Positions 41,879-51,622 are shown, counted from the stretch's first letter. The stretch is DNA of 64,000 nucleotides from Lishizhenia sp965656535 (GCA_965656535.1 CBFHKX010000008.1:1-64000), one strand, 5' to 3'. Translations and numbers: made by a program. The notes: generated by a model not told the origin, from the sequence alone.

Positions 41879-42871
41879 ATGGCTATTTTAGACTTCCAAA
41901 AGCCGGATAAGGTAATAATGATTCAGTCTGATGAGCACGAAGGTCAATTCGAGTTTCGTCCATTAGAGCCTGGTTACGGTATCACAGTAGGTAACGCTTT
42001 AAGAAGAATTTTACTTTCTTCATTAGAGGGGTTTGCAATTTCTTCAATCAGAATTGAAGGTGTAGATCACGAGTTTTCTACTATTAAAGGAGTCGTTGAA
42101 GATGTTACAGAAATCATATTGAACTTAAAACAAGTTCGATTTAAGCAACAGATCGAAGATCAGGATACAGAAACAGTTGTTGTTTCTATAGGAGGTCAAG
42201 ATAAATTGAGTGCTGGTGATTTAGGTAAATTTACTTCGGCTTTTCAAGTATTGAATCCAGACTTAGTAATCTGCAACATGGAGTCTTCCGTTAAATTGGA
42301 GATGGAACTTACCATCGTCAAAGGAAGAGGTTACGTGCCTGCAGAAGAGAATAAAGTTTCAGGTGTACCTTTCGGTACAATTTTCATTGATTCTATTTTT
42401 ACACCTATAAAAAATGTGAAGTACTCTATTGAGAACTTTCGTGTAGAGCAAAAAACGGATTATGAAAAATTAGTGTTAGAAATCGCTTCAGATGGTTCTA
42501 TCCATCCTAAAGATGCTTTGAAAGAAGCTGCGAAGATTTTGATACATCACTTCATGTTGTTCTCTGATGAAAGAATTACTTTAGATAGCGAAGTGAAGTC
42601 TGAAACTGAGGAGTTTGATGAAACTTCTCTACACATGAGACAACTGTTGAAAACGAAGCTTGTAGATATGGATCTTTCAGTGCGCGCATTGAATTGTCTT
42701 AAAGCTGCAGACGTTGAAACATTGGGTGATCTTGTTTCTTACAACAAGAATGATTTATTGAAGTTTAGAAACTTTGGTAAAAAATCTTTAACTGAGTTAG
42801 AAGACTTAGTAGAAGCAAAAGGATTATCTTTTGGAATGAATGTGTCTAAATATAAATTAGACAAGGATTAG
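41879..42871 (+). CDS. rpoA: RNA polymerase subunit alpha
   Basis: 330-aa assembly scaffold of RNA polymerase. The N-terminal domain has GYGITVGNALRRILLSSLEGFAI and LKQVRFK; a Glu/acidic linker around 245-260 leads to the C-terminal domain (LSVRALNCLKAADVETLGDLV, KFRNFGKKSLTELEDL) that contacts DNA and activators. 14 bp after rpsD. Confidence 0.98.
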   Translation: MAILDFQKPDKVIMIQSDEHEGQFEFRPLEPGYGITVGNALRRILLSSLEGFAISSIRIEGVDHEFSTIKGVVEDVTEIILNLKQVRFKQQIEDQDTETVVVSIGGQDKLSAGDLGKFTSAFQVLNPDLVICNMESSVKLEMELTIVKGRGYVPAEENKVSGVPFGTIFIDSIFTPIKNVKYSIENFRVEQKTDYEKLVLEIASDGSIHPKDALKEAAKILIHHFMLFSDERITLDSEVKSETEEFDETSLHMRQLLKTKLVDMDLSVRALNCLKAADVETLGDLVSYNKNDLLKFRNFGKKSLTELEDLVEAKGLSFGMNVSKYKLDKD

Positions 42872-42892
42872 TAATCTTAGAATTAGAAGAAA

Positions 42893-43399
42893 ATGAGACA
42901 CGGTAAAAAAATAAACCATTTAAGTAGAAAGACAGCGCACAGAAAAGCAATGCTTTCGAACATGGCGTGTTCGTTAATAGAACACAAACGAATCACAACT
43001 ACCGTAGCGAAAGCGAAAGCTTTGAGAGTGTACTTAGAACCGTTGCTGACAAAGTCAAAAACGGATTCTACTCACTCAAGAAGAACAGTTTTTAGCTATT
43101 TACAAAACAAAGAAGCAGTTGCTGAGTTATTCCGCGACATAGCACCAAAAATTGCTGATAGACCAGGTGGATACTTACGTATCATTAGAACTGGAAATAG
43201 GCTAGGTGATAATGCTGAAATGTGTATGGTTGAGTTAGTTGATTTTAACGAATTAATGTTAAACGATAAACCTGCTAAGAAGACAACACGTCGTTCTAGA
43301 AGAGGTGGAAGTACAACTACGGCAACTGAGGGTGCTGTTGCTGATGCTACAGCAGAAGCAAAAGAGTCTTCAGAAGAAACAAAAGACGAAGAGGAATAG
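42893..43399 (+). CDS. rplQ: 50S ribosomal protein L17
   Basis: 168 aa: a standard L17 core (MRHGKKINHLSRKTAHRKAMLSNMACSLIEHKRITTT, then GGYLRIIRTGNRLGDNAEM, about 1-120) plus a tail of about 48 residues with KKTTRRSRRGG followed by Ala/Thr/Ser/Glu and ending EETKDEEE. Such acidic tails are common on L17 in Bacteroidetes. Last gene of the operon. Confidence 0.97.
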   Translation: MRHGKKINHLSRKTAHRKAMLSNMACSLIEHKRITTTVAKAKALRVYLEPLLTKSKTDSTHSRRTVFSYLQNKEAVAELFRDIAPKIADRPGGYLRIIRTGNRLGDNAEMCMVELVDFNELMLNDKPAKKTTRRSRRGGSTTTATEGAVADATAEAKESSEETKDEEE

Positions 43400-43417
43400 A
43401 AATATTTTTTCAAGTTG

Positions 43418-43452
43418 AAGGGGTGACTATAATTAGTTACCCCTTTTTTTGT
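43418..43452 (+). terminator. Terminator of the ribosomal operon
   Basis: AAGGGGTGACTA (43418-43429) pairs with TAGTTACCCC and TT, with one G-T pair and a TAAT loop, followed by seven or more T. It ends the rpsL-rplQ transcript. Confidence 0.88.
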
Positions 43453-43484
43453 TTCCACTATTTGTATTATTTATGAACATCTTT

Positions 43485-43513
43485 TTGTAAAGCTCATATA
43501 AAGTTTAACTTTG
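43485..43513 (+). promoter_or_regulatory. Promoter of carA-eno
   Basis: TTG, 18-bp spacer, then TAACTTTG followed by CC: both elements fit the Bacteroidetes consensus. The box overlaps a TTG that would start a longer frame, so translation should begin at ATG 43529, about 12 nt after transcription starts. Confidence 0.7.
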
Positions 43514-43528
43514 CCAAAACTTTTTGAA

Positions 43529-44632
43529 ATGCAAGAAAGAAACCCAGCAGTCTTAGTATTAGAAGACGGAACTTTTTTTGAAGGAAAAGCAATAGGAATC
43601 ACGGGTAAAACATCAGGTGAAATTGCTTTTAACACGGGTATGACAGGATACCAAGAGGTATTTACAGACCCATCGTATCTAGGGCAAATTCTTATTATGA
43701 CTACTTCTCACATAGGAAACTACGGTGTTCATGAGGATGAACTCGAGAGTACGAATATGAAAATTTCAGGTATTGTGATAAAAAAGTTTTCAGATATCTT
43801 TTCTAGAGCTTCTGGCAAGTCATCATTAGAACAAAATTTAATTGAAGACGGTAAACTAGGTATTTCAGATATTGATACGCGTGCTTTAGTTAGATATATT
43901 CGGAATAAAGGAGCAATGAATGCTATTATTTCTACGGAGCCAAATTATAATATTGATTCGCTTAAGGAAGAAGTTAAAAACGTACCATCAATGGAAGGGT
44001 TGGAGCTCTCTTCTCAGGTTTGTACAAAAGTTGCCTTCGAGAAAAAGGCAACTGTGGAGTCAAAATATCGTGTAGCCTTAATGGATTTTGGTGTTAAGAT
44101 GAATATCATTAGGTGTTTAAATGAAAGGGGGTGTGATGTGATGGTTTACCCGATGACTGCCACCGTTACGGAAATGCTGGAGTATAATCCGGATGGATTT
44201 ATGTTGTCAAATGGTCCTGGAGATCCTTCTGCAATGCCTGAGGTTATAGAAAATATAAAAACAGTCATTAACAATGGTAAACCTGTGTTTGGAATTTGCC
44301 TTGGTCATCAATTAATAGGGTTGTCGCAAGGACTGAGAACAGAAAAAATGTTCAATGGTCACAGAGGTCTAAATCATCCCATAAAGAATTTACTCACAGG
44401 TAAAGGTGAGATTACATCACAGAATCATGGCTTTGTGATTTCAAAAGAGAGTATAGAGGAAAATAACAATGTTGAATTAACACATATTCATTTAAATGAT
44501 GATAGTGTTGCGGGTATAAGACTGAAAAATCAAAATGTTTTTAGCGTACAGTATCATCCAGAAGCATCTGCTGGTCCGCACGATTCAAGATATTTATTTG
44601 ATCAATTTGTAGACAACCTAAAAAAATCTTAA
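43529..44632 (+). CDS. carA: Carbamoyl-phosphate synthase small chain
   Basis: Glutaminase subunit that supplies ammonia for carbamoyl phosphate (pyrimidines and arginine). 367 aa: LVLEDGTFFEGKAIG and GEIAFNTGMTGYQEV in the N-terminal domain; class I glutaminase with the nucleophile Cys in FGICLGHQLIGL and the His/Glu pair in YHPEASAGP. No carB here; in many flavobacteria the subunits are unlinked. Two base pairs before eno. Confidence 0.96.
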   Translation: MQERNPAVLVLEDGTFFEGKAIGITGKTSGEIAFNTGMTGYQEVFTDPSYLGQILIMTTSHIGNYGVHEDELESTNMKISGIVIKKFSDIFSRASGKSSLEQNLIEDGKLGISDIDTRALVRYIRNKGAMNAIISTEPNYNIDSLKEEVKNVPSMEGLELSSQVCTKVAFEKKATVESKYRVALMDFGVKMNIIRCLNERGCDVMVYPMTATVTEMLEYNPDGFMLSNGPGDPSAMPEVIENIKTVINNGKPVFGICLGHQLIGLSQGLRTEKMFNGHRGLNHPIKNLLTGKGEITSQNHGFVISKESIEENNNVELTHIHLNDDSVAGIRLKNQNVFSVQYHPEASAGPHDSRYLFDQFVDNLKKS

Positions 44633-44634
44633 TT

Positions 44635-45918
44635 ATGAGTTATATTGCTAAAATTGTAGGAAGACAAATTTTAGATTCTAGAGGGAATCCTACTGTGGAA
44701 GTGGATGTTTATACATCAAATGGTGCTTTTGGAAGAGCTGCAGTACCATCAGGAGCAAGTACAGGAATACACGAGGCTGTTGAGCTGAGAGATGGAGATT
44801 CAGGTATTTATTTAGGTAAAGGAGTTTTAAATGCGGTTGATTATATAAACACAACAATAGATGAAGCACTTAATGGAGCCTACGCACTCGATCAAAAAGC
44901 CATCGACTATAAATTAATTGAGTTAGACGGTACTGAAAATAAAAGTAAATTAGGAGCAAATGCTATTTTAGGAGTGTCTTTAGCTGTTGCAAAAGCAGCT
45001 GCTGCAGAAACAGGATTATCGCTGTATAAATATATTGGAGGTGTTGGAGCCGTTACAATGCCAGTTCCAATGATGAATATTTTAAATGGAGGTTCACATG
45101 CCGATAATAAAATTGACATTCAAGAATTTATGGTAATGCCATTTGGAGCTACTTCTTTTTCTGAAGGTCTTAGAATGGGAACAGAAGTTTTTCATCATTT
45201 AAAGGCAGTTCTAAAAGAAAAGGGAATGTCAACCAATGTTGGAGATGAAGGAGGATTTGCTCCAAGCCTTGGGTCAAATGAAGAAGCAATAGAAGTGGTT
45301 TTAGAAGCCATAAAAAAAGCAGGATATACACCTGGAGAGGATATGTGGATAGCATTAGATGCAGCAAGTTCAGAGTTCTATTCAGAAGAGAAGAAGAAGT
45401 ATGTTTTTGAGTCTACAGGAGAAGAGATGACTTCAGATGAAATGGTAGAGTTTTGGAACAAATGGTGTGATAAATATCCTATTGCTTCAATTGAAGATGG
45501 CTTAGCTGAAGACGATTGGTATGGATGGAAAAAAGCAACAGAAGTATTAGGAAGCAAAGTTCAACTCGTTGGTGATGATTTATTTGTTACAAATACTAAA
45601 AGATTAGCTAAAGGTGTGAAAGAAGGTATTGCAAATTCAATACTAGTTAAAGTTAATCAAATCGGTACGTTAACAGAAACAATCGAAGCTGTTCAAATGG
45701 CAACGCGTAATCAATATACATCCGTTATGAGTCACCGTTCTGGAGAAACAGAAGATTATACAATTGCGGATTTAGCTGTAGCTTTGAATTGTGGACAAAT
45801 TAAAACGGGTTCAGCTTCTAGGTCAGACAGAATGGCAAAATACAATCAATTGCTAAGGATTGAAGAAGAGTTAGGAACATCTGCTATTTATCCAGGAAAA
45901 GACTTTAAGTTTCTTTAA
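44635..45918 (+). CDS. eno: Enolase (phosphopyruvate hydratase)
   Basis: Glycolytic enzyme, 2-phosphoglycerate to phosphoenolpyruvate. 427 aa: RQILDSRGNPTVEVDV, FGRAAVPSGASTGIHEAVELRD, metal ligands in the ALDAASSEFY and SIEDGLAEDDW segments, catalytic Lys in LVKVNQIGTLTE and the signature SHRSGETED. It follows carA by 2 bp, so the two share a transcript. Confidence 0.97.
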   Translation: MSYIAKIVGRQILDSRGNPTVEVDVYTSNGAFGRAAVPSGASTGIHEAVELRDGDSGIYLGKGVLNAVDYINTTIDEALNGAYALDQKAIDYKLIELDGTENKSKLGANAILGVSLAVAKAAAAETGLSLYKYIGGVGAVTMPVPMMNILNGGSHADNKIDIQEFMVMPFGATSFSEGLRMGTEVFHHLKAVLKEKGMSTNVGDEGGFAPSLGSNEEAIEVVLEAIKKAGYTPGEDMWIALDAASSEFYSEEKKKYVFESTGEEMTSDEMVEFWNKWCDKYPIASIEDGLAEDDWYGWKKATEVLGSKVQLVGDDLFVTNTKRLAKGVKEGIANSILVKVNQIGTLTETIEAVQMATRNQYTSVMSHRSGETEDYTIADLAVALNCGQIKTGSASRSDRMAKYNQLLRIEEELGTSAIYPGKDFKFL

Positions 45919-45949
45919 AATTTAAACAAATAAGAATGAAATAGTTGAA

Positions 45950-45976
45950 AAGAAGGTGAAAACCTTCTTTTTTTGT
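45950..45976 (+). terminator. Terminator of eno
   Basis: AAGAAGGT and ACCTTCTT form a perfect 8-bp stem with a GAAA tetraloop (45958-45961), then a run of T. Confidence 0.9.
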
Positions 45977-45998
45977 TTTTTAGGCAACCGATTTAGAC

Positions 45999-46006
45999 TA
46001 TATTCG
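45999..46006 (+). promoter_or_regulatory. Candidate -7 box of secreted protein pair
   Basis: TATATTCG matches five of the six fixed positions of TAnnTTTG; TTTG at 45972-45975 gives a 23-bp spacer. That TTTG is part of the eno terminator T-run. ATG follows at 46030. Confidence 0.3.
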
Positions 46007-46029
46007 TTTTTCTATTAAACTCAAAAATT

Positions 46030-46389
46030 ATGCGCTATATAATACTTATACTTTGTGGTTGTGCTGTATTTTTAACAAATGCACAAAACACTATCACAAC
46101 TCAAGGTAATCAATACTTTGCCCAGATTGAAATAGATAATTCTAATGCTGCAATGGTCGATAGTGTTGTGAACTCTATAAAAACGAACCCGAATGTTTTT
46201 ATTGTTCGATATGACGAGATCACAAATGGATTGTTATTCATTACAAACTCATTAGCTACGTTTAATGAGAGCACAATGATTTCCTGGTTTGAGGGAAATG
46301 ATAGTATTATTAACTGTTTCCGAATAGGTATACAAGGAGTAGACCAGCACATCGCTTTTGGAACAAACTTTTGTAACCAAGCAAACTAA
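46030..46389 (+). CDS. Small secreted protein upstream of adhesin-like gene
   Basis: 119 aa with a signal peptide (MRYIILILCGCAVFLTNAQ). The mature 100 residues show an alternating strand-helix-strand-strand-helix-strand pattern (QYFAQIEIDN, MVDSVVNSIKTNPNVFIVRYDE, GLLFITNS, STMISWFEG, CFRIGIQG), like a ferredoxin or heavy-metal-associated fold without CxxC. No named family recognised. It ends 6 bp before the 885-aa T9SS protein and probably belongs with it. Confidence 0.75.
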   Translation: MRYIILILCGCAVFLTNAQNTITTQGNQYFAQIEIDNSNAAMVDSVVNSIKTNPNVFIVRYDEITNGLLFITNSLATFNESTMISWFEGNDSIINCFRIGIQGVDQHIAFGTNFCNQAN

Positions 46390-46395
46390 GGAGAT

Positions 46396-49053
46396 ATGAA
46401 AAAGATACTTTTAACTTTCGTTTTTATGACTTCTGTATGGGCTACAACAGCGCAAACTTTTGCAGAAGGAGATTGTCAAAATGCGACAGGTGGATGTGAT
46501 ATACCTGATTTTGTGCTTACAGGTTCTAACCCGACAGGACAAGGAAATAATTTAGTGAATGATTTACCATTCGGTAATAATATTTCTAATCCAAGTATAA
46601 ATCCAGGATCTGCTGGTAACGCAGGTTGTTTATTCTCTAATGAGCTAAACCCAGTTTGGATGGTTTTTACTGTAACCCAACCGGGCCAGCTCGAGTTTAC
46701 GATTGGAGGTCCAGGAAGCACAGGTTTCTTTGATTGGGCTTTATGGCCATATTATGCAAATCCTGCTACAGGTTCTTCTGCATGTGATGATATTACCAAC
46801 AACACATTACCTCCCGCTGCGTGTAACTGGAACGGCTCTAGTTCTGGATGGACAGGAATGGTTGCTCCAGGGAATTTACCAGCAGGAGCAAATGCATCTA
46901 ACTTTGAAAATGCTCTTACCGTTCAAGCAGGAGATCAATTTGTATTATGCTTTTCCAACTATTCTAGTATTGGTTCATTAAATAATCCTGTACCTGTTCC
47001 TGTTTCAACAGGGCCAAATATACCTGGAACGACAAACTCAAATAACACAGCTATCATTGATTGCTCAGGAGGTACGTTTGGATTTGATGTGTGTTTAGGA
47101 GATTCTATAGATTTTACTGTAGATGAAACAATTTATTCTTTTACTCCTCAATACCAAGTTTTAAATAATATTGCAGAGGTAGATAATCCTACCGTAGGTC
47201 CAGATTTTATTTTTACACCTCTTGATTCAGTTGAATATCTTATTCAAATCTCCGACAACGGTGTTCCTCAAGATACTGTAACGGTTATTGCAAATGTGTC
47301 TTTTCCGACAGAACCAAATGCAGGTGTAGATTTATCTGCTTGTATTGGAGATGTTGTTCCTATTTCAGGTACAATTGGTCAGCCAACTCATTCTTTTTCA
47401 TGGACAATTACCGGCCCTGGCTTTGCAGCAATTAGTCCTACAACTCCATCTTTAAGCTCAACGGCTTTTACAAATACGGCAGGAGTTTACACTGTAGCAC
47501 TTACAGAATCGAATGGTATTTGTCCGGATAGCACGCATACCATACAAGTAACATGGGAAGACCCAATTATTACAACCACCCAAACTGACCCTTCTTGTGG
47601 TTTAGCTACTGACGGTACGATTGAAATAACGGCGGTTCCAGGTGCTCAATATAGTTTCGATAATGGAGTTACTTGGCAAGCTTCTAATATTCAGGGAGGT
47701 TTTGGTGCAGGTACCTACGATGTCTGCATAGAAACAGCTACCGGTTGTGAAAAATGTACTCAGGTTACTTTGATAGATCCAACTCCAGTGGTTATTACTG
47801 TTTCAAACGATACTACAATTTGTTTGAATGGAAGTGCTACTTTATTAGCAACTGCAACAGGCGGTACCACATTTACTTATGAGTGGAGCCACACGCCAGA
47901 TTTGAATGGTACACAGGTTGTAAATCCATTGGTAAATACGAATTACACAGTGCAAGCATTCAATGAATTCAATTGTCCTTCTTTAGTAGAAGATATTGAT
48001 ATTACTTTGCTTGGAGATATTACAGGAACAATTTCTCCTGATATAACTATTTGTCCAGGATATTCAACAATGCTAACTGCAGCAGGTGCAGATGGTGATG
48101 GTGGACCATACACTTACGAATGGTTTGCGAATGGAGCTGTAGTTTCAACAGATCAGACATTTACGGTTAGTCCATCAGTAAACACCCAGTATAGCGTTAT
48201 AATATCGGATGGTTGTGAAACTACTCCACTGACGTTAACTATGAATGTCTTAATGGCGCCTTTACCAAATGTTCAGGTTAGTGTAGATCAGCAAGTAGAT
48301 TGTGAGCCCGGACAATTTGTTTTTTCAAATGATACCGATCCAAGTTTAGTAGATCAAACATATTGGAATTTAAGTAATGATTCATCTTACTTTAATATGG
48401 ATATCTTACCAACTAGCATTCAAAACCCTGGTTTCTACGACGTACAATTAATTGTAGTTACACCAGACGGATGTATTGACTCTGTTACAGTAAATGGAAT
48501 CGTTGAGGTACTACCAGTGCCTAATGCGGATTTTGCTTATTCAGCACCAGTAACTATGTTTAACACTGAGGTATTACTTACAAATTATTCAGATTTTGCA
48601 GATACTTACTTCTGGTCAGTACCGGATGGAACACCTTCTTTTTCTTCTACGGATAATATGACAACTACTTTTCCAGATGCACAAACAGGAGATTATCCAG
48701 TTACATTAATCGCATACTCTCAGTTTGGATGTTCGGATACGGTAACCAAAATCGTAACTGTAGTTCCAGAAGTAATTTTTTATGCTCCAAATTCGTTTAC
48801 ACCGGATAACGATGAGTTTAACCAATCTTGGAAAATTCATATAGAAGGAATTGATGTATTTGACTTTGATTTGTTTATTTACAATCGTTGGGGTGAAATT
48901 ATTTGGGAATCACATGATGTTAATGCAGAGTGGGATGGAACGTATAATGGAGAGCTTTTACCGGCAGGTACATATACTTGGACGGTAAGAAGTAAAAATA
49001 GTATAGATGATGGTAAGTTCGAAAAAACTGGCCTAGTAAATATTGTTAGATAA
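46396..49053 (+). CDS. Gliding-type surface protein, T9SS type B sorting domain
   Basis: 885 aa with a signal peptide (MKKILLTFVFMTSVWATTAQ). An N-terminal region with Cys and Gly/Asn-rich loops (about 20-230) is followed by repeated Ig/PKD-like beta domains of roughly 80-90 residues (about 240-790). The C-terminal domain (about 795-885) is the CHU_C/type B sorting signal: FYAPNSFTPDNDEFNQSW, IYNRWGEIIWES, WDGTYNGELLPAGTYTW. It should be exported by the type IX system and displayed, perhaps as an adhesin. Its partner lies directly upstream. Confidence 0.9.
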   Translation: MKKILLTFVFMTSVWATTAQTFAEGDCQNATGGCDIPDFVLTGSNPTGQGNNLVNDLPFGNNISNPSINPGSAGNAGCLFSNELNPVWMVFTVTQPGQLEFTIGGPGSTGFFDWALWPYYANPATGSSACDDITNNTLPPAACNWNGSSSGWTGMVAPGNLPAGANASNFENALTVQAGDQFVLCFSNYSSIGSLNNPVPVPVSTGPNIPGTTNSNNTAIIDCSGGTFGFDVCLGDSIDFTVDETIYSFTPQYQVLNNIAEVDNPTVGPDFIFTPLDSVEYLIQISDNGVPQDTVTVIANVSFPTEPNAGVDLSACIGDVVPISGTIGQPTHSFSWTITGPGFAAISPTTPSLSSTAFTNTAGVYTVALTESNGICPDSTHTIQVTWEDPIITTTQTDPSCGLATDGTIEITAVPGAQYSFDNGVTWQASNIQGGFGAGTYDVCIETATGCEKCTQVTLIDPTPVVITVSNDTTICLNGSATLLATATGGTTFTYEWSHTPDLNGTQVVNPLVNTNYTVQAFNEFNCPSLVEDIDITLLGDITGTISPDITICPGYSTMLTAAGADGDGGPYTYEWFANGAVVSTDQTFTVSPSVNTQYSVIISDGCETTPLTLTMNVLMAPLPNVQVSVDQQVDCEPGQFVFSNDTDPSLVDQTYWNLSNDSSYFNMDILPTSIQNPGFYDVQLIVVTPDGCIDSVTVNGIVEVLPVPNADFAYSAPVTMFNTEVLLTNYSDFADTYFWSVPDGTPSFSSTDNMTTTFPDAQTGDYPVTLIAYSQFGCSDTVTKIVTVVPEVIFYAPNSFTPDNDEFNQSWKIHIEGIDVFDFDLFIYNRWGEIIWESHDVNAEWDGTYNGELLPAGTYTWTVRSKNSIDDGKFEKTGLVNIVR

Positions 49054-49070
49054 ACAAAACAGTTGTCTTC

Positions 49071-49108
49071 AAAGTCCTAATTCTAATAAGAGTTAGGACT
49101 TTTTTTTG
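49071..49108 (+). terminator. Terminator of the surface protein gene
   Basis: AAAGTCCTAATTCT (49071-49084) pairs with AGAGTTAGGACTTT (49089-49102) with one T-G pair and an AATA loop, followed by a T-run. Confidence 0.9.
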
Positions 49109-49137
49109 TTTCCAATTTTTTTTCTAAAAAGAAGGCT

Positions 49138-49145
49138 TAAATTTG
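49138..49145 (+). promoter_or_regulatory. -7 box upstream of hutU
   Basis: TAAATTTG is an exact TAnnTTTG match, 39 nt before the ATG. No TTG at a 17-23 bp distance. Confidence 0.4.
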
Positions 49146-49184
49146 TGAAAAGTACCTAAACATAAAAGACAAAAATTTCTACAA

Positions 49185-51173
49185 ATGGATAGTAAAGAGT
49201 TTCAAGCAGAGATACAAGAAGGAATTCCATCTAATATTCCGGCGAAAAAAGAATATGAACCAGAAATCAATCATGCGCCTTTGCGTAAGAAGATTTTGAG
49301 TGAAGAAGAAAGAAAGCTTGCTTTAAGGAATGCATTGCGTTACTTCCCGAAAGAACAACACAAGGAATTATTAGAAGATTTCACCTACGAACTCGACACA
49401 TACGGTAGAATTTATATGCACAGATACAGACCTGAACATACAATGTATGCCAGACCAATTTCAGCATATCCAGGTAAATGCGATCAAGCAAAAGCAATTA
49501 TGCTTATGATTCAAAACAACCTTGACCATGCAGTAGCGCAACACCCTCACGAATTAATAACCTATGGTGGAAATGGTGCCGTTTTTCAAAACTGGGTGCA
49601 GTACCGTTTAACAATGCAATACTTGGCTGAAATGACAGAGGAGCAAACGCTTGTTATGTATTCTGGTCACCCTATGGGATTGTTTCCTTCACATAAAGAT
49701 GCTCCCCGAGTTGTTGTAACGAATGGAATGGTTATACCTAATTATTCTAAACCAGATGATTGGGAGAAGTTCAATGCCTTAGGTGTTTCGCAGTATGGTC
49801 AGATGACAGCCGGATCATATATGTATATTGGGCCACAAGGTATTGTACATGGAACTACAATAACGGTCTTAAACGGATTTAGAAAAATAAAAAAATCGCC
49901 AAAAGGGAATTTATTTGTTACCGCTGGTTTAGGTGGAATGAGCGGAGCACAGCCTAAAGCTGGTAATATAGCTGGCTGCATAACGGTTTGTGCAGAGGTG
50001 AACCCTAAAATCACACAAGTGCGATTAGATCAAGGCTGGATAGATGAAAAAATAACGGATTTAGATGTTTTGGTAAAGCGAGTGCGCGAAGCTAAAGCAA
50101 ATAAAGAAGTAGTTTCTTTAGCTTATTTAGGTAATATAGTAGAAGTTTGGGAAAAGTTTGATGAAGAAGATATTTTTATTGATTTAGGTTCTGATCAAAC
50201 TTCCTTACATAATCCATGGGCTGGTGGCTATTATCCAGTAGGTATGACGTTTGAAGAATCGAACGACATGATGGCTCAAAATCCAGAATTATTTAAAGAA
50301 AAAGTAAAGAAAACGCTAATTAGGCATGCAGAAGCTGTAAATCAGCATACTGCTAAAGGAACTTATTTCTTTGATTACGGTAACGCTTTCTTACTTGAAG
50401 CAAGTAGAGCCGGCGCAGATATTTTAGCAGATAACGGTATAGATTTTAAATACCCTTCTTACGTTCAGGATATAATGGGACCGATGTGTTTTGATTATGG
50501 TTTTGGTCCGTTTAGATGGGTATGTGCTTCTGGAGACCCTGAGGATTTAAAGAAAACAGATAAGATTGCTTGTGAAGTTCTTGAAGAGTTAATGAAAGAG
50601 AGTCCTGCAGAAATTCAGCAACAAATGGCAGATAATATTCAATGGATAAAAGGAGCGCAAGAAAACAAGTTAGTAGTAGGCTCGCAGGCTAGAATTTTAT
50701 ATGCAGATGCAGAAGGACGAATGAAAATTGCCGAAGCTTTCAATCGGGCCATTGAAAAAGGAGAGATTGGTCAGGTTATTCTGGGAAGAGATCATCATGA
50801 TGTATCTGGAACTGATTCGCCTTACAGAGAAACATCTAACATTTATGATGGTTCTAAATTCACTGCAGATATGGCAATACAAAATGTAATCGGAGACTCA
50901 TTTAGAGGAGCTACTTGGGTTTCTATCCACAATGGTGGTGGAGTAGGCTGGGGAGAAGTTATTAATGGTGGATTTGGAATGCTTTTAGATGGTTCTGAAG
51001 ATGCAGATAGAAGATTAAAATCGATGCTTCACTGGGATGTAAACAATGGAATTGCTAGAAGAAACTGGGCCAGAAATGAAGGCGCAATTTTCGCTATAAA
51101 AAGAGCAATGGAAAAAGAACCGTTGTTAAAAGTTACGATTCCTAACCTTGTAGATGAAGACTTATTGAGCTAG
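49185..51173 (+). CDS. hutU: Urocanate hydratase
   Basis: NAD-dependent enzyme of histidine degradation, urocanate to imidazolone propionate. 662 aa, the longer family form. Evidence: GKCDQAKAIMLMIQNNLDHAVAQ, ITYGGNGAVFQNW, MYSGHPMGLFPSH, the NAD-binding FVTAGLGGMSGAQPKA with GNIAG, and GRDHHDVSGTDSPYRET and NGGGVGWGEVINGGFGML at the end. No hutH, hutI or hutG is adjacent, so the pathway would be scattered. It has its own promoter box. Confidence 0.95.
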   Translation: MDSKEFQAEIQEGIPSNIPAKKEYEPEINHAPLRKKILSEEERKLALRNALRYFPKEQHKELLEDFTYELDTYGRIYMHRYRPEHTMYARPISAYPGKCDQAKAIMLMIQNNLDHAVAQHPHELITYGGNGAVFQNWVQYRLTMQYLAEMTEEQTLVMYSGHPMGLFPSHKDAPRVVVTNGMVIPNYSKPDDWEKFNALGVSQYGQMTAGSYMYIGPQGIVHGTTITVLNGFRKIKKSPKGNLFVTAGLGGMSGAQPKAGNIAGCITVCAEVNPKITQVRLDQGWIDEKITDLDVLVKRVREAKANKEVVSLAYLGNIVEVWEKFDEEDIFIDLGSDQTSLHNPWAGGYYPVGMTFEESNDMMAQNPELFKEKVKKTLIRHAEAVNQHTAKGTYFFDYGNAFLLEASRAGADILADNGIDFKYPSYVQDIMGPMCFDYGFGPFRWVCASGDPEDLKKTDKIACEVLEELMKESPAEIQQQMADNIQWIKGAQENKLVVGSQARILYADAEGRMKIAEAFNRAIEKGEIGQVILGRDHHDVSGTDSPYRETSNIYDGSKFTADMAIQNVIGDSFRGATWVSIHNGGGVGWGEVINGGFGMLLDGSEDADRRLKSMLHWDVNNGIARRNWARNEGAIFAIKRAMEKEPLLKVTIPNLVDEDLLS

Positions 51174-51210
51174 TTCATATTTACAACGTGAATAAATAAA
51201 GTAGTAGTCT

Positions 51211-51240
51211 TTGACTTCTTAATAATTATGTATAAATTTC
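51211..51240 (+). promoter_or_regulatory. Promoter of DUF2853 gene
   Basis: TTG (51211-51213), 19-bp spacer, TAAATTTC (51233-51240), which is one base from the -7 consensus. Leader of about 27 nt before the ATG at 51271. Confidence 0.55.
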
Positions 51241-51270
51241 GACAAACAAACGTTATTTAAATACAAAGCA

Positions 51271-51609
51271 ATGGGAAAAAGAGATGAATTAATTGAGAAG
51301 TACCAAGGAGAAATGAAAAAAATGGGAGTCTCCTACCATACAGTTTTATTTGAAAAAGTAGTAATTGGTTGTGGACCATCTATCTACAATGCAGATGCAG
51401 AAACTGTTTCGGGTACAGATCCGTCAGAGTTAGCTACAGTAAAAAATAATTTTTTAATAAAAAAATTAGGATTGAATGATAGTGCCGAGTTAGATAAGGC
51501 AATAGATGCTACAGTAGAGAAAATGGGGCGATCAAACAGAAACAAATATAGAGCGATCTTTTATTATTTATTGACTGTTCACTTCAAAAAAGAGAGCGTT
51601 TATAAGTAA
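51271..51609 (+). CDS. DUF2853 family protein
   Basis: 112-aa small soluble, mostly helical protein. The pattern MGKRDELIEKYQGEMKKMG, CGPSIYNADAETVSG, DPSELATVKNNFLIKKLGL and KYRAIFYYLLTVHF matches DUF2853, a Bacteroidetes/Proteobacteria family without known function. It is a single-gene unit with a promoter and a strong terminator shared with the convergent bshA. Confidence 0.88.
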   Translation: MGKRDELIEKYQGEMKKMGVSYHTVLFEKVVIGCGPSIYNADAETVSGTDPSELATVKNNFLIKKLGLNDSAELDKAIDATVEKMGRSNRNKYRAIFYYLLTVHFKKESVYK

Positions 51610-51622
51610 CGAGAAAATTGAT

